A stretch of 64,000 nt of DNA from Dugong dugon. Taxonomy: Eukaryota > Chordata > Mammalia > Sirenia > Dugongidae. The notes under the pieces were generated by a model, which worked only from the letters and a program-made list of their open reading frames with translations, was not told the origin of the DNA and did no database searches. Within the stretch, counting starts at the first letter, position 1; each line of letters starts with the position of its first letter. This document shows positions 21,957 to 32,299 of this stretch, in pieces. Location of the stretch: contig CM057481.1 of NCBI GenBank assembly GCA_030035585.1, forward strand, positions 10,689,128-10,753,127, written 5' to 3'. Made by a program: the position numbers and the translations under genes.

Positions 21957-22565
21957 TAAATTTTATTTCGTTTGTTGTTATTGTTGTTGAGAATCTACAC
22001 AGTAAAACACTAATTCAGCAGTTTCTACATGTACAATTTATTGACATTGATTACATTCTTGAGTTGGGCAACTATTCTCACGCTCCTTTTCTGAGTTGTT
22101 CCTCTCTCATTAACATAAACTCACTGCCCCCCTAAGGTTTTTATCTAATCTTTTGAGTTGCTGTTGTCAATTTGATCCCATATAGATAGATCATAAAAGA
22201 ACATAGCTCAAGGCAGACCTTTTTGCGTAGTTAAGCTAAACTGTTGTACAGTTTTAAGATGACTTCAGGGCATGTTTTTGGTTCAAGACTTAAACATTAT
22301 CTCAGAGCAATAGTTTCAGGTATTTGTTCACCCTCCATGGGTCCAAGAAAGTCTAGAGTCCATGAGAATTTGAAATTCTGTTCTGCATTTTCCCCCTTTT
22401 GATCAAGATTGTTCTATGGGATCTTTGATCGAAATGTTCAGTAATGGTAGCCAGGCACCATCTAGTTTTTCTGGTCTCATGGCAAACGAGCCAGTTGTTC
22501 ATAGAGGCAATTAGCCACACATTCCATATCCTCCTTCTACTCTTGGCTCTCCTTCTTCCAGAGGA
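21957..22565 (-). mobile_element. 5'-truncated L1 3' end (afrotherian-type)
   Basis: 'gttgttgttgagaatctaca'-like start, 'cagtttctacatgtacaatt', 'gagttgctgttgtcaatttg' and 'ggtagccaggcaccatctag' recur at 40531-40884 and, more distantly, in the 3' UTR of the full-length L1. It lies in the minus orientation and is non-coding. Confidence 0.75.
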
Positions 22566-22674
22566 CACACTTTAATGAGCAGTATTCTTTGAAAACACAA
22601 AGCTGTTTTACACATTTTCCATTATGAAGTAATATGAATTCCTTAGGAGTTTGGATGGGGTTTTGGTGTCTGAA

Positions 22675-23338
22675 TGTTACTGCTCTGTCTTCCTCTCCCC
22701 AGGGTCTGATTCAGAAGCTGTTCACCTAAAGGCCAGTAGTCAAAAGGGAAACAGAGTATGACTTTATTGATCGCTGGGGACAGGCTCAGTATCCCTCCAT
22801 GCGAGGAGATTTTGGTTAGATGAGGGAGCGTGAGGTTCAAGCCCAGGAGCCTGAACAAGGCTTGCACCCCCGCCTGACCCAACAGCAAGATGTTCATGCC
22901 TGCCGAGCACATGCTGATCCCATGGATCTGCCGGGCTCAGGAGAGAATAAGGCCTGGCAAGGGGAGGAGGCTCGGATGCGATTACCACGTGGATGCCTGA
23001 GTGAGAGGGTCAAGGAGGGTTGGCAGGGCACTATGCTGCAAGGTGGGGAAAGGCCCTGCCTTTACTGGTTCCTGAGGTGGGAAAGAAGGACAGATAGAGT
23101 TCTGCCTGAAGAAGCCGTGTTTCCAGGTGTTCACCATGTGAGAGCAGGCAGTTGGGGGACGGCTTGCCCCAGTAGGCCTCCACGATTGGGAGAGAGGCTG
23201 CGGGTCACGATTGTGGGCCTTTTACGTCACACTGACCCTGTCCACCAGTACAGCATGTCCAAGGAAATGTCCTGGTCGCTGAACAATCATATTAGGCACT
23301 CCTTTCAAGTCTGGCAGAGGGGTGCAAGTCCAGGGGAG
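22675..23338 (-). mobile_element. probable solo LTR of an unassigned endogenous retrovirus
   Basis: On the minus strand this 660-bp block is moderately GC-rich. It carries AATAAA ('gatcaataaagtcatactct') about 100 bp before an end in 'gcagtaaca', as an R/U5 region would. The sequence TGAATGTTAC flanks it on both sides (22671-22680 and 23339-23348), but the LTR start is not a clean TG, so the boundary and duplication length are unsure. No retroviral gene is attached. The 173-aa plus-strand frame at 22820-23341 is antisense and unconvincing. Confidence 0.5.
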
Positions 23339-23354
23339 TGAATGTTACCTCTTT

Positions 23355-23692
23355 TCTTTTATTCGGTGAAAATATACACAAAAAAACATACACCACTTCA
23401 GCAGGTTCTGCAACCCTGGTTACAGTCTTCAAGTTGTGCCACCTTTCCTGACAACCTTTTCCAAACTATTTCACCAAGTAACACACACTCACTGCCCCCT
23501 CATCTTCTAATCTATCCTTTAGAGTTGCTGTTGTCAGTTTGAACACATATAGATAATTCTTTCAAAGAGTGTACTGTTTAATGCAGACATTCTTTTCTAG
23601 TCAGGGTAGACTATTATTTGTTTCAAAGATAAATTCAGGGGATACTTTCAGTTCAAGGTTTAAAGAGTTCTTCAGGGTAATAGTTTTAGGGT
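23355..23692 (-). mobile_element. 5'-truncated L1 3' end with 16-bp duplication
   Basis: GTGAATGTTACCTCTT occurs at 23339-23354 and 23693-23708. The insert shares 'gttgctgttgtcagtttgaa' and 'cactgccccctcatct'-type phrases with the other L1 3' ends. It inserted at the edge of the LTR-like block. Confidence 0.85.
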
Positions 23693-23907
23693 GTGAATGT
23701 TACCTCTTGATGTCCACCCCTCTCATAAAAAATTGGGAAATAATATCTGCCACAAATTTCCACACATAAAGGTAAACACTGTTAATGTGTCTTTCAGCTT
23801 TTTCCCCTAGAAACTGCTGATCTTATAATACTGTATATACTTTATCAATAGCTAAATAGTACTGGAATAGAATAATAGTATACCTAACACCTATTGATGA
23901 GGCATTG

Positions 23908-24232
23908 GTGGTTGAGTGGTAGAATTCTCGCCTTTCCTGAGAAGACTTGGGTTTGATTCTTCACCAGTACATTTCACATGCAGCCACCACTTGTCTGTTG
24001 ATAGAGGCTTGTGTGTTGTTATGATGCTGAACAGGTTTCAATGGAGCTTCCAGACTAGGAGGAAAGGCCTGGCGATCTACTTCCCAAAATCAGCCAATGA
24101 AAACCCTATGAATCATAGTGGTCTGACTTACAAGTGATCATAGGGTGGCACAGGACTGGGCAGCATTTCATTTCGTTGTGCATGGGGGCGCCATAAGCTG
24201 GGGACCATCTTGATGGCAGCTAACAACAGCGT
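23908..24232 (+). mobile_element. tRNA-Gly-headed SINE with RTE-like tail
   Basis: The first 70 bp, 'gcattggtggttgagtggta' then 'gaattctcgcc' and 'gggtttgattctt', match nuclear tRNA-Gly(GCC) including A- and B-box regions but with decayed stems, so it is no longer a tRNA gene. The middle contains 'ggaaaggcctggcgatctac' and 'gccaatgaaaaccctatgaa' as in AfroSINEs. The end is 'tgatggcagctaacaacag', an RTE-type tail. A second copy lies at 48036-48380. Confidence 0.85.
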
Positions 24233-24234
24233 CT

Positions 24235-24400
24235 CTTCTTACTGAGAGCTTACCAAGCATGCATTTGACTTGTTTGATCCTCGTAATGACACTGTGAGGT
24301 AGGTGTCATTTTTATTCCCATTTTACAGATGAGAAAATGGAGATGCCCAGCTAGTAAATGGTAGAGCCAGGTTGCTGATCCAAATGGGCTGCTCCCGATT
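24235..24400 (+). repeat. MIR SINE
   Basis: 'actgagagcttaccaagcat', 'gatcctcgtaatgacactgt', 'cccattttacagatgagaaa' in MIR order. Confidence 0.8.
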
Positions 24401-24439
24401 GTTATGTGATTCTGCCTCTCAGAGAGGTAGGTAAGAGAT

Positions 24440-24600
24440 ATTGAAGAAAGCTAGCCCTGGAATCAGGAGACCCGGCGCATAGCTCAGAGCCTGGTGTGGC
24501 TGTGCCACAAGCCTGTTGTGTGACAGAGAGCCACTGAATTCCTTACTGTCTGAGTTCCTGATCTGTGAAATGAGGATGCAGTTCTCTGTTTGAGGATTTG
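24440..24600 (-). repeat. MIR SINE, antisense
   Basis: 'agccctggaatcaggagacc', 'gttgtgtgacagagagcc', 'tgatctgtgaaatgaggat'. Confidence 0.7.
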
Positions 24601-24615
24601 GGGTCCGTGGCTCAC

Positions 24616-25255
24616 TGTATTAGGGCCACAGTAACAAACTACTACAGACTTGGTGGCTTAAAACAACAGAATTTTTTTTCTCACAGTTCTGGAGGCCAGA
24701 AGTCTAAAGTCAAGGTGTCCGCAGCGTTGGTTCTTTCTGGAGGCCTTGAGAGACAATCAGCTCCATGCCCCTCTCCTAGTTTCTGGTGCTACTGGCAACC
24801 CTTGGGGTTCCTTGGCTTATAGACCCGTCACTCCGGTGTCCGTGTCCCCCTTCACATGACTGTCTTCTCCATGTCAAGTCTCTCTCTGGCTGTCTCTGAT
24901 CAGGACACCCATCATCAGACCTAGAACAACAACAACAAAAAAAACCAAACCCGTTGCTGTCCAGTCAATTCTGACTCATAGCGACTCTATAGGACAGAGT
25001 AGAACTGCCCCATAGGGTTTCCAAGGAGCAGCTAGTGGATTTGAAATGCAGACGTTTTGGTGAGCAGCCATAGCTCTTAACCACCGCGCCACCAGGGCTC
25101 CATTGTACCTAGAGTCTACTCTAAATTCAGGAGGATCTCATCTTGAGATTCTTGATTACATCTCTAAAGATACTTTTCCCAATAAGATCACATTCATAGC
25201 TTCTGGGGGTTAAGACTTGGACACGTCTTTGTGAAGGCCACTACTAAACCCACTA
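24616..25255 (-). mobile_element. MLT1-type LTR split by an AfroSINE
   Basis: The reverse complement of an ERVL-MaLR LTR: 'gtggcttaaaacaacagaat', 'ctcacagttctggaggccag', 'gattacatctctaaagat' and 'ggggttaagacttggacacg'. It is interrupted by the SINE at 24926-25106, which is therefore younger. Confidence 0.85.
24926..25106 (-). mobile_element. AfroSINE, young type
   Basis: It reads 'aaacccgttgctgtccagtc', 'catagcgactctataggaca', 'gaactgccccatagggtttc', 'ccgcgccaccagggctcc' on the plus strand. ACCTAGA flanks it (24919-24925, 25107-25113). Confidence 0.92.
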
Positions 25256-25339
25256 TACCCACTCAGCAGCTTTAGTTCCTGGTGCAATATGAAAACAGCC
25301 ATGGATCTCAGAGAAGGAAGGATTACATAAAGGTAGTGG

Positions 25340-25580
25340 CTGCAGCCTCCTAGGCAGCTTGGTGCAGTGGTTAAGAACTTAGAATCTGAAGTCTGGAGCT
25401 CTGTTTCCAAGCCCTGGCTCTGCTTCTCACCAGTCCTGTGACCTTGGAAAAGTCACTAACCTTCTGAGCCTCAGCTTTCTACTCTGTAAAATGGGGCTGA
25501 TAATAGTAATGTTACAGGTTTATTAACTGAATCACTGTATGTAAAGTGCTTACAACAATGCTATGTAAGTGTTAGCTGCT
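25340..25580 (-). repeat. MIR SINE, near full length
   Basis: 'tggtgcagtggttaagaact', 'ccctggctctgcttctcacc', 'gtgaccttggaaaagtcact', 'ctgtaaaatggggctgataa'. Confidence 0.9.
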
Positions 25581-26313
25581 ATTATTGTAGTTGCTGTTGT
25601 TACTTCCATTTAGAAGTTAAGTTCGTGCCTATGATTTTAACAGAGAAATGAATTTTGTGAGGGGTGCATTTAACATATAGCAAGAAAACAGGCCACAGAT
25701 GTGCTGTTTTCCCACCATATTTTAAATTAGGATGTCCAGAGGCGTCTGAGATCTGAGGATGTATACTTCCTAGCACGCTGAAACAATTTTTGGCTCTATC
25801 TCTTGAGGCATGGAGATAAGCCGAAAGCAGAGCGAGGCTGGCTCATGTTGGAAGAGGCGGGCGGCAGATGGAAGGTGCTGAGGGAGCATTCTGATGTGCA
25901 TGGGGAGGAGGCGTTAATATTTCGACATCTTTCTTGTTATTTACGGATAATTTTCATGAGAGATCTTCAGAGATGCTCAGTTTTTTCCCTCTTTTGAGTG
26001 GCACAGAGTTGTCACAAATCAATCTGTTAATAAGAAGTTGAAGAACTCAGCAGCCTCTGTTTGGGGATTGACGGTAGTGTGACTTTTGTAACTAAAATGA
26101 GGTTTAGCTTTCTGGTCCCGTTTGAATTCTGTGATGATCTCGTTGCCTTGCACAATTCACCCGGTAGCCTCGACTCAACAGGAATGGTTATTGGCTTAGG
26201 TCTTGTGTTAGAAATAGACCAATTAATTGATATGTATTAATATATTCCTATTCTGTGGTGGCCAAGGAGACGGAGGTAAACAGGTGAGGCTGTAAACCCT
26301 TTGAAGGGGAGAA
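25581..26313. other. unique DNA, possible conserved element
   Basis: No repeat recognised. 25740-26020 has more CpG and balanced composition than its surroundings, with a 64-aa chance frame. Confidence 0.4.
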
Positions 26314-26324
26314 CCTAGTAGAGG

Positions 26325-26490
26325 ACGCTTAAAAAACCAAGCCCGTTGCTGTTGAGTTGATTGTGACTCATAGCGACCCTATAGGACGGAGTAGAACTGC
26401 CCCATAGGGTTTCCGTGGAGGGGCTGGTGGGTTTGAACTGCTGACCTTTTGGTCAGCAGCTGAGCTGTTAACCACTGTGCTACCAGGGCT
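26325..26490 (-). mobile_element. AfroSINE, young type
   Basis: Same landmarks as 24926-25106. CCTAGTAGAGG flanks it (26314-26324 and 26491-26501; the first two bases may belong to the SINE). Confidence 0.93.
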
Positions 26491-26539
26491 CCTAGTAGAG
26501 GCCAGACCTTCAAATAAACCATCATATTGTAGTATGACA

Positions 26540-26995
26540 ACTGATAGAATTGAGATGTTTGGAGTAGTTAAGAAAAGGCATTGGAGGCAGACCCCGAAAC
26601 TTGCCTCTGCTACACTAACCAGCTGTTTGGTGTCTCTGAGTTGTTGCTTCCACATCTGTAAACTGGAGTTACCTCACTACTTCCCCGTTGTGACGTTTAA
26701 ATGTGATTATATAGTCAGAGTACTTAGTATGATGCCTGGGGAACAGTAAACCACTTGCTTTTGAGACAACTCCAACTCATGACCACCCCATGTGTATCAG
26801 GGTAGCGCTGTGCTTCACAGGGTTTTTAATGGCTGGTTTTTGGGAAGTTAATCCCCAGGCCTTTCTTTCGAGGCACCCCTGAGTGGACTTGAACCTCCAA
26901 CTTTTTGGTTAGTGACTGAGCATTTGCACTACCCAGGGACTCTGGCACGTAGTCTGTGCTTAGTAAATGTTAGCCATTGTTATTGCACAAATCAA
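26540..26995 (-). repeat. MIR split by an SINE
   Basis: 26540-26745 holds 'gcctctgctacactaacca', 'ttgcttccacatctgtaaac'. The 3' part 'gcttagtaaatgttagccat' resumes at 26945-26995, after the nested SINE at 26748-26944. Confidence 0.75.
26748..26944 (-). mobile_element. AfroSINE-type SINE, older
   Basis: 'ccaactcatgaccaccccat', 'cacagggtttttaatggctg', 'gagtggacttgaacctccaa', 'actacccagggactct' show the long-body type. Confidence 0.85.
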
Positions 26996-27389
26996 GTGCA
27001 GTGGGAAAAGCTGTCTACATAGTCATCTTGTTAATTTATTTGTATGGTTTAGTATTTATGTGCCACATTGTGTGGTAATTTAATGAGTGCATGCTTTGTT
27101 ACTTGTTGTTAAATCTTTCACCAAAGTTCATTTACTAAATTTGTATTCTGTATCACATGGACATAAATTAGAGTTGGTTCTCACTACATATACATATATC
27201 TATCTCCTGAAGTTTGACATTTCGAATTCTGCTGTGCATCTAATTTTTAAAAAGTCATCCCTATAAATACAGGCACGAATAGTCAGAAAGAGGCATCTAA
27301 CATCCAGACACTGAAAAGAATCCTGTGAAAGGTTGTAAGGAGCAGAGTCTCCCTTAGGCCAACCCAAGTAACGAGGGTGTGTTTTCAGA
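26996..27389. other. unique AT-rich DNA
   Basis: Nothing recognised. Confidence 0.35.
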
Positions 27390-27630
27390 ACATAGTATTA
27401 AAGCAATATGGTCAATAACACAGATCTTTGGGGTCCCAGGTCTGCCCATTACAGATTTATGACTTTGGGTAAGTAACCCAACTTCTTGGAGATGCTTCTT
27501 CAGCTGTAAAAATGGCAATAGTGATTCTTGCCTCAGCACTCTTTAGTGACAATTACATGACAACATGGAAAGCCCTTAGCACAGAGCACAGGGTGGATGT
27601 TCAGTAGATGCTGTTATTACTCAAATGCTA
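27390..27630 (-). repeat. MIR SINE, antisense
   Basis: 'tgactttgggtaagtaaccc', 'cttcagctgtaaaaatggca', 'tgttcagtagatgctgttat'. Confidence 0.85.
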
Positions 27631-27728
27631 TTTCAGAGGGTTGGAATCTTCTAGAAATCTGATAACAGAAACCAAAGTATAGCTGGGCCTCAGGGAGTTT
27701 AGGATACCTGGTCCCACTAGGGCCAGGG

Positions 27729-27900
27729 ATGGTTGTTAGCTGCTGTTGAGTTGGCCCCAACTCATGGTGAACCTACGCACAGCGGGATCTGACCTTTGTG
27801 ATCACAGGGTTTTTATGGACTGGGTTTTAGAAGTAGGCCACCAGGCCTTTCTTCTTAGTCTATCTTAGTCTGGAAGCTCTGCACCACCCCAGGACTCCCC
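27729..27900 (-). mobile_element. AfroSINE-type SINE, older
   Basis: 'gctgctgttgagttggcccc', 'cacagggtttttatggactg', 'accaggcctttcttcttagt', 'accccaggactcc'. The tRNA-like part is shortened. Confidence 0.8.
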
Positions 27901-28087
27901 TGGGATGGTAGGAATTTTAAATCTTTACTCAAGAGTTCTCTTATTAACATGTCTTAGCCTACGGATACTTCTCTGTCAGTTCACTTTTCTCCCTATCTCC
28001 AATTGGCTTATTCTTTCCGTATCCCTGGTTAAATTCCGGAGAGAATGTAATCATCTCATTCAAGTATCACTATCCCTTTGTGAACAG

Positions 28088-28236
28088 AGGAGCCCTGGTG
28101 GTACAATGGTTAAGAGCTTGGCCGCTAACCAAGAGGTTGGCAGTTCGAATCTATCAGGCTTGGAAGCCCTACGAGGAGTTCTGCTCTGTCCTATACAGTT
28201 GCCATAAGTCGGAATCAACTCCATGGCAATGATTTT
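28088..28236 (+). mobile_element. AfroSINE, young type
   Basis: The tRNA-like head is clear: 'gagccctggtggtacaatgg', 'ttaagagcttgg' and the B-box-like 'ggcagttcgaatc', followed by 'agttctgctctgtcctata' and 'agtcggaatcaactcca'. Confidence 0.92.
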
Positions 28237-28489
28237 TATGAACAGATTATTTATACAAGTGATGTCATAGGTTGCTGGCCAGGCTAAGAATTGGATGCTG
28301 TGAGGTCATGTGCCAACTCCTGGACTAGTGAGCTAAAGGGAGTGGGGCCCCATTTATCAGAGCAGATGTAAGTCCAGGAACCCTGGGAGGAGTATGTGGA
28401 GCCGTTGTCAGATATTTTGGTAACTGGACTGGTGATAACACAGAGATGTAGTTTGGTCCCTGCCCAGCTCTCCGCTTTATCTTGTACAT

Positions 28490-28855
28490 CCTCCTCTCAG
28501 CCACACTGACATCTCTGTTTTTCAGGCTGCTCGCAGAGCTTCATGTTAGGGCCTTTGCACACACTGTCTCTGCCTACAGTGCTTGTCTCCCCTTGCCTCA
28601 CTCCTCTGGTGGGGTAGCTGGCTTCCTGTCCTGTCAGGTTTCAACCAGATGTCACCTACTCAGACACCATCTGAAGGAGCCTGTCAGCCTCTCCTTTACC
28701 ATGCATAAGTTCCTTCAGTGCATTTATCACAGCTTCCTTGTCTGCTTACTCCCCTGTTATCTGCCTGATAATAGATAGGTAAATGTCTATTACTCATGTA
28801 TTTCTAGAATATTCCCATTAATGCAGGAACTGTGCAATAAATTTAATGAATGAGG
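28490..28855 (+). repeat. L2 LINE 3' end
   Basis: 'gttagggcctttgcacacac', 'tttcaaccagatgtcaccta', 'gcatttatcacagcttcc', 'gcaggaactgtgcaataaat' follow the L2 3' order. A 98-aa frame inside is a remnant or chance. Confidence 0.85.
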
Positions 28856-28883
28856 CTGTGACTCCCCTAGCATTGTGACCATT

Positions 28884-28884
<1 letters not shown>

Positions 28885-28936
<52 letters not shown>

Positions 28937-28962
28937 GAGAGAGAGAGAGAGAAAGAGAGACA
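28885..28962. repeat. compound (TG)n(GA)n microsatellite
   Basis: About 22 TG units followed by impure GA units, the same order as at 17894. Confidence 0.95.
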
Positions 28963-29004
28963 AGTGAGTCCCCAGGAAATGTCTGTAATTTCTCATTGTG
29001 CCTA

Positions 29005-29226
29005 TTTCTCTATTAATGCAGACTGCTTGAGTTCAAATTCTGTTTTCTCCACTAGTGACCTTCAGATGTGTATCCTTGGACACGCAACTTAGCTTCAGTT
29101 TCTCATCTGTAAAATAGGTATAATCAGCTTGTCTGAAGCTTCCATTAGTCAGACTAAGATTGTGTGAGGGTTCTGGTAGTCAGACTTTGTGAAGTGCTGA
29201 GAGCAGTGCCTGGCCCAGAGCAAGGC
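29005..29226 (-). repeat. MIR SINE, antisense
   Basis: 'gcttgagttcaaattctgtt', 'cagtttctcatctgtaaaat', 'gtgctgagagcagtgcctgg'. An SINE inserted at its right end. Confidence 0.85.
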
Positions 29227-29240
29227 AGCTCACATGTTAA

Positions 29241-29436
29241 CCAGTTGCCATTGAGTGGATTCCAACTCATGGAGACCCCACACGTTGCAGAGTAGAACTG
29301 TGCTCTGTAGGATTTTCAGTGGTTTATTCTTCAGAAGTAGATCACCACGCCTGTCTTCTGAGATACCTTTGAGTGGATTTGAACCACCAACATTTTGGTT
29401 AGTAGCCAAGTGCTTAACTGTGTCTCTCAGGGACTC
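29241..29436 (-). mobile_element. AfroSINE-type SINE with 14-bp duplication
   Basis: Long-body type ('gattttcagtggtttattct', 'gagtggatttgaaccaccaa'). CAGCTCACATGTTA is perfect at 29226-29239 and 29437-29450. Confidence 0.93.
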
Positions 29437-29459
29437 CAGCTCACATGTTAGCATTTCTT

Positions 29460-29870
29460 ATTATGAAGTGCTGGGCGAGCTGCTGGGGTGACAATGGTGA
29501 ATCCAGGAGGCAAGAAACTTGTCCTCATGGAGCTTGCAGACTAGTTGGGGTTGGGCATTATTACTTTTCCCACAGAAATACATCATTACAAAATGGATGA
29601 TGCTCTGAAGGGCATTCAAGGTGCTATCGACCATACAGATGCAGGGACCTCCTTTGGGTTTGTGCTACGGGCTGGTTGGGAAGGCCTTCCTGAGGAGGTG
29701 ACATTTGAGCTGAAATGTGAAGACAATGAGTAGGACTTAACAAGGCCAAGGGTGAGGCTATAGTTGGTGGTGGTGGAACAGCGTGTGCAAAGGTTCTGAA
29801 GTGGGACAAAGTGAAGGGCGGTGTGGGTGGAGTATAGGGAGCTTGGGAGAGGGGCTGAGATGGGTGGAGT
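29460..29870 (-). repeat. L2 LINE 3' end, antisense
   Basis: 'cctcatggagcttgcagact', 'ggcttcctgaggaggtgac'-like text, 'catttgagctgaaatgtga', 'gtgtgcaaaggttctgaagt' are the reverse complement of L2. Confidence 0.8.
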
Positions 29871-29989
29871 CTGTGAGAAGCGGGTACTGTTCTCAATTTA
29901 TAGAGAGAGAAACTGAGACTCAGATTTACTTGTTGGGAGACAGCTTGGGCATCCGGATTTTTACAAGCTCCTCTTGTGATTCTGATATG

Positions 29990-30310
29990 CAGCCAGGGTG
30001 GGAGCCACTGCCCTGAACATCACCTGGGAACTTGTTGGGAATATAGACTGTCAGCCCCACTCTGACCTACACCTGCGGAATCAGAATCTGCATGTTAACA
30101 AGATCCCCAGGTGATTGGTGTGCACAGTGCAGTGTAAAAAGTGATGTCTCTGATCTGTGCTAGAATCAGCCAGCGCTGCTCAAAAGGATACATTTCTGAG
30201 CCCTGACCCCAGGTATGCTGATTCAGAGGTCCAGTGAGGGGCCCAGAAATCAGCATTTTAAAGAAACAGTCTAGGCAATTTTTGAAGCAGTTGATCCGAG
30301 ACTGGACTTA
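29990..30310. repeat. hAT/MER1-type non-autonomous transposon relics
   Basis: Two fragments: 'catcacctgggaacttgttg' with 'cggaatcagaatctgcatgt', and 'gctgattcagaggtccagtg' with 'gcccagaaatcagcatttta'. These are common mammalian MER-class phrases; the subfamily is not assigned. Confidence 0.55.
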
Positions 30311-30990
30311 ACATTCTCTTGAGAGTATCAGGCTGGGCATTTGAGAGGACATGGGAAGGGTGTGGACGTGGACACAAAGTGCTTCTGGCCTGATGAAGTC
30401 TGGAGGCCCCTTCTGTGAGCCCCTCAGGAGATGTCAAGTGCTATTTGTCTTCTAAGCTTTAAATAAAACTTGGGGAACGGGCAGTTTCACAGTAGGAATA
30501 CTAATAGTCTTTTCAATTTTGGGGTGGATGGAAGTGGTTGGGGGTAGCAAGATTAGCCGTCTGGGTTCTTCTGGAATAGTCTTTATCGGCTCCCGAGACC
30601 AATTGTTTTATGTAGCTCAGAATAATAAAAAGACACTTATCCTGTCTGTCTTAATTTTCCAGATGGCCTCCAGGAAAATTTCCAAGCAGAAATCACATTT
30701 ATTCAGCTCAAGAACCCACTTGGAAGATGATACAGTCATAGAAAAAGCCAAATTCTCATTGACTTTGAACTTTGTGTGTTTTCTGAATTATTGTCTCTCT
30801 AGGTTTTTAAAACCTTGTTTACTTTTTTCTTTTTATGACTCCACTCATCTTTGTGACTTAGCTTTAACGTAATTGCCCCCTTGATCTGTGTAAGGAAATT
30901 AAGAGGTAATTTGTTAATGACTTGTTTTTTTTTTTAAAATGTATACTCTTTTAAAATGTATTTATTGTGGATTTAGTTTAATTTTTCTCT
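30311..30990. other. unique DNA
   Basis: The 117-aa open frame from 30519 passes a splice-acceptor-like 'aattttccag' at about 30654-30663, but I recognise no protein. Confidence 0.35.
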
Positions 30991-30999
30991 GCAAAGTTA

Positions 31000-31515
31000 G
31001 AGGGACCACAGTGCACAAGACCGCTCTCATTTCTGATACCAGCTGTGATGCTTGGGGCCAGTTCACAAGACTACCCTTAACTTCTGACACCAGTTGTAAG
31101 TTCAGGGTCCCTCAGACCACCCTTAGGCTCTCTCGTTTACCGAGAAGATTCACAGAGCTCACTGAAAACTGCTGTACTCATGGTTCTGGTTTATTACAGC
31201 TGAAAGATACAGATGAAAATCAGCCAGGGGAAGAGGTGCCTGGGGCAGGGTCCAGCAAGGTTTCACGCACGGAGCTTCCAGTTGTCCTGCCCCTGTGGAG
31301 TCAGGGACAGCATTGCGTTTCCAGTATCAGTATGTGACAATATACGTGGAGTATTGCCAACGAGGGAAGCTAAACTTAGCATTGCTGTCCAGAGTAGGTT
31401 TGCTATGAGTCAAAATCAACTGGATAGCAACAGGTTTGTTTTTTGTTTTTATCATACAGATGCGGTAGCCTGCCCACATGGCTGATCTCAGTCTCTAGCC
31501 CCTCAGCTGCCTTTT
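31000..31515 (-). mobile_element. ERV LTR, antisense, with SINE tail fragment
   Basis: 'ggtttattacagctgaaaga', 'gatgaaaatcagccagggga', 'ggagcttccagttgtcctgc', 'gtattgccaacgagggaagc' recall a eutherian ERV LTR whose exact name I cannot give. At about 31386-31446 an AfroSINE 3' tail ('gctatgagtcaaaatcaact') is embedded. Confidence 0.6.
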
Positions 31516-31529
31516 CTGCTTAATTTCCC

Positions 31530-31915
31530 ACCATGCATCCTTTACTGTGGCCAAAGTAGACCCATTTGTATTTGAACTTCCATTTCTCCCCACCTTTGCT
31601 TGATCTGCCAGGACTAGTCTCTGAATCTTCAGCACACCCACATACTGATAACCTGCCTCTCCTTCCAGGCAGGATGAATGCTACCTCCTCGAGAAGTTGT
31701 CCCCACCTGCCCCTTCTGGTTTTCTTAGCCTGAAATCGAGGGCTTCCTCTTCTGAATTTTTTGTAGCATGTTAACTGCAAGACTTATCTAGCATGCTGTG
31801 TATATTGCTTTGTATTGTATCTTCTATGTGAATCTTTTCCAGGAGATCTTATGTTGCATATCTTTGAATCACCCAGGTTTTGTCCATTGTAAGAGGCATT
31901 TGATACTTGTTTTCC
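31530..31915 (+). repeat. probable L2 LINE fragment
   Basis: Order and phrases ('gaatgctacctcctcgagaa', 'tgtattgctttgtattg') are L2-like but diverged. Confidence 0.45.
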
Positions 31916-32290
31916 TAGTGCATATGTTCAATTAACATGCATGATAAAGGCAATACAAATAGGGAATTTCTAGGGACAAGACAGAAAAGATAAAGCAAAA
32001 TGAGAAAGGGATTAAAAGAGACATTAAAAACTTCATATCTTTAGAATTAATTTAGTAGAAGAATAAAGATAATTTTAACTGGTTTACAAATAAGAGGCCT
32101 GGTATAGGTGTTGTCATGTTTAATACCTTTTTTTCCACTGGCTACATCATTTATTCAGTTATGTGGAATACATTTGAAAAAATAAGGAGGAGAACATTGT
32201 AAGACTTAGAGACACTCTGAATAATTGGATGTAGGTAATGAGAGATTCTGTGGGTAGGGACTTCTTTGTGCATAGGAGAATTAATCCCAC
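31916..32290. other. unique DNA
   Basis: Nothing recognised. Confidence 0.35.
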
Positions 32291-32299
32291 CCAGGGCTC

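Noticed and set aside
22820..23341. 173-codon plus-strand frame as a gene
   Set aside because: It is antisense to a probable LTR, with no recognisable domain or codon pattern.
23908..23980. tRNA-Gly gene
   Set aside because: Stem pairing is decayed and it continues into an SINE body; the same unit recurs at 48036.
30519..30872. Possible exon after an 'aattttccag' acceptor-like site
   Set aside because: No matching donor or protein similarity that I can recognise; kept only as a note.
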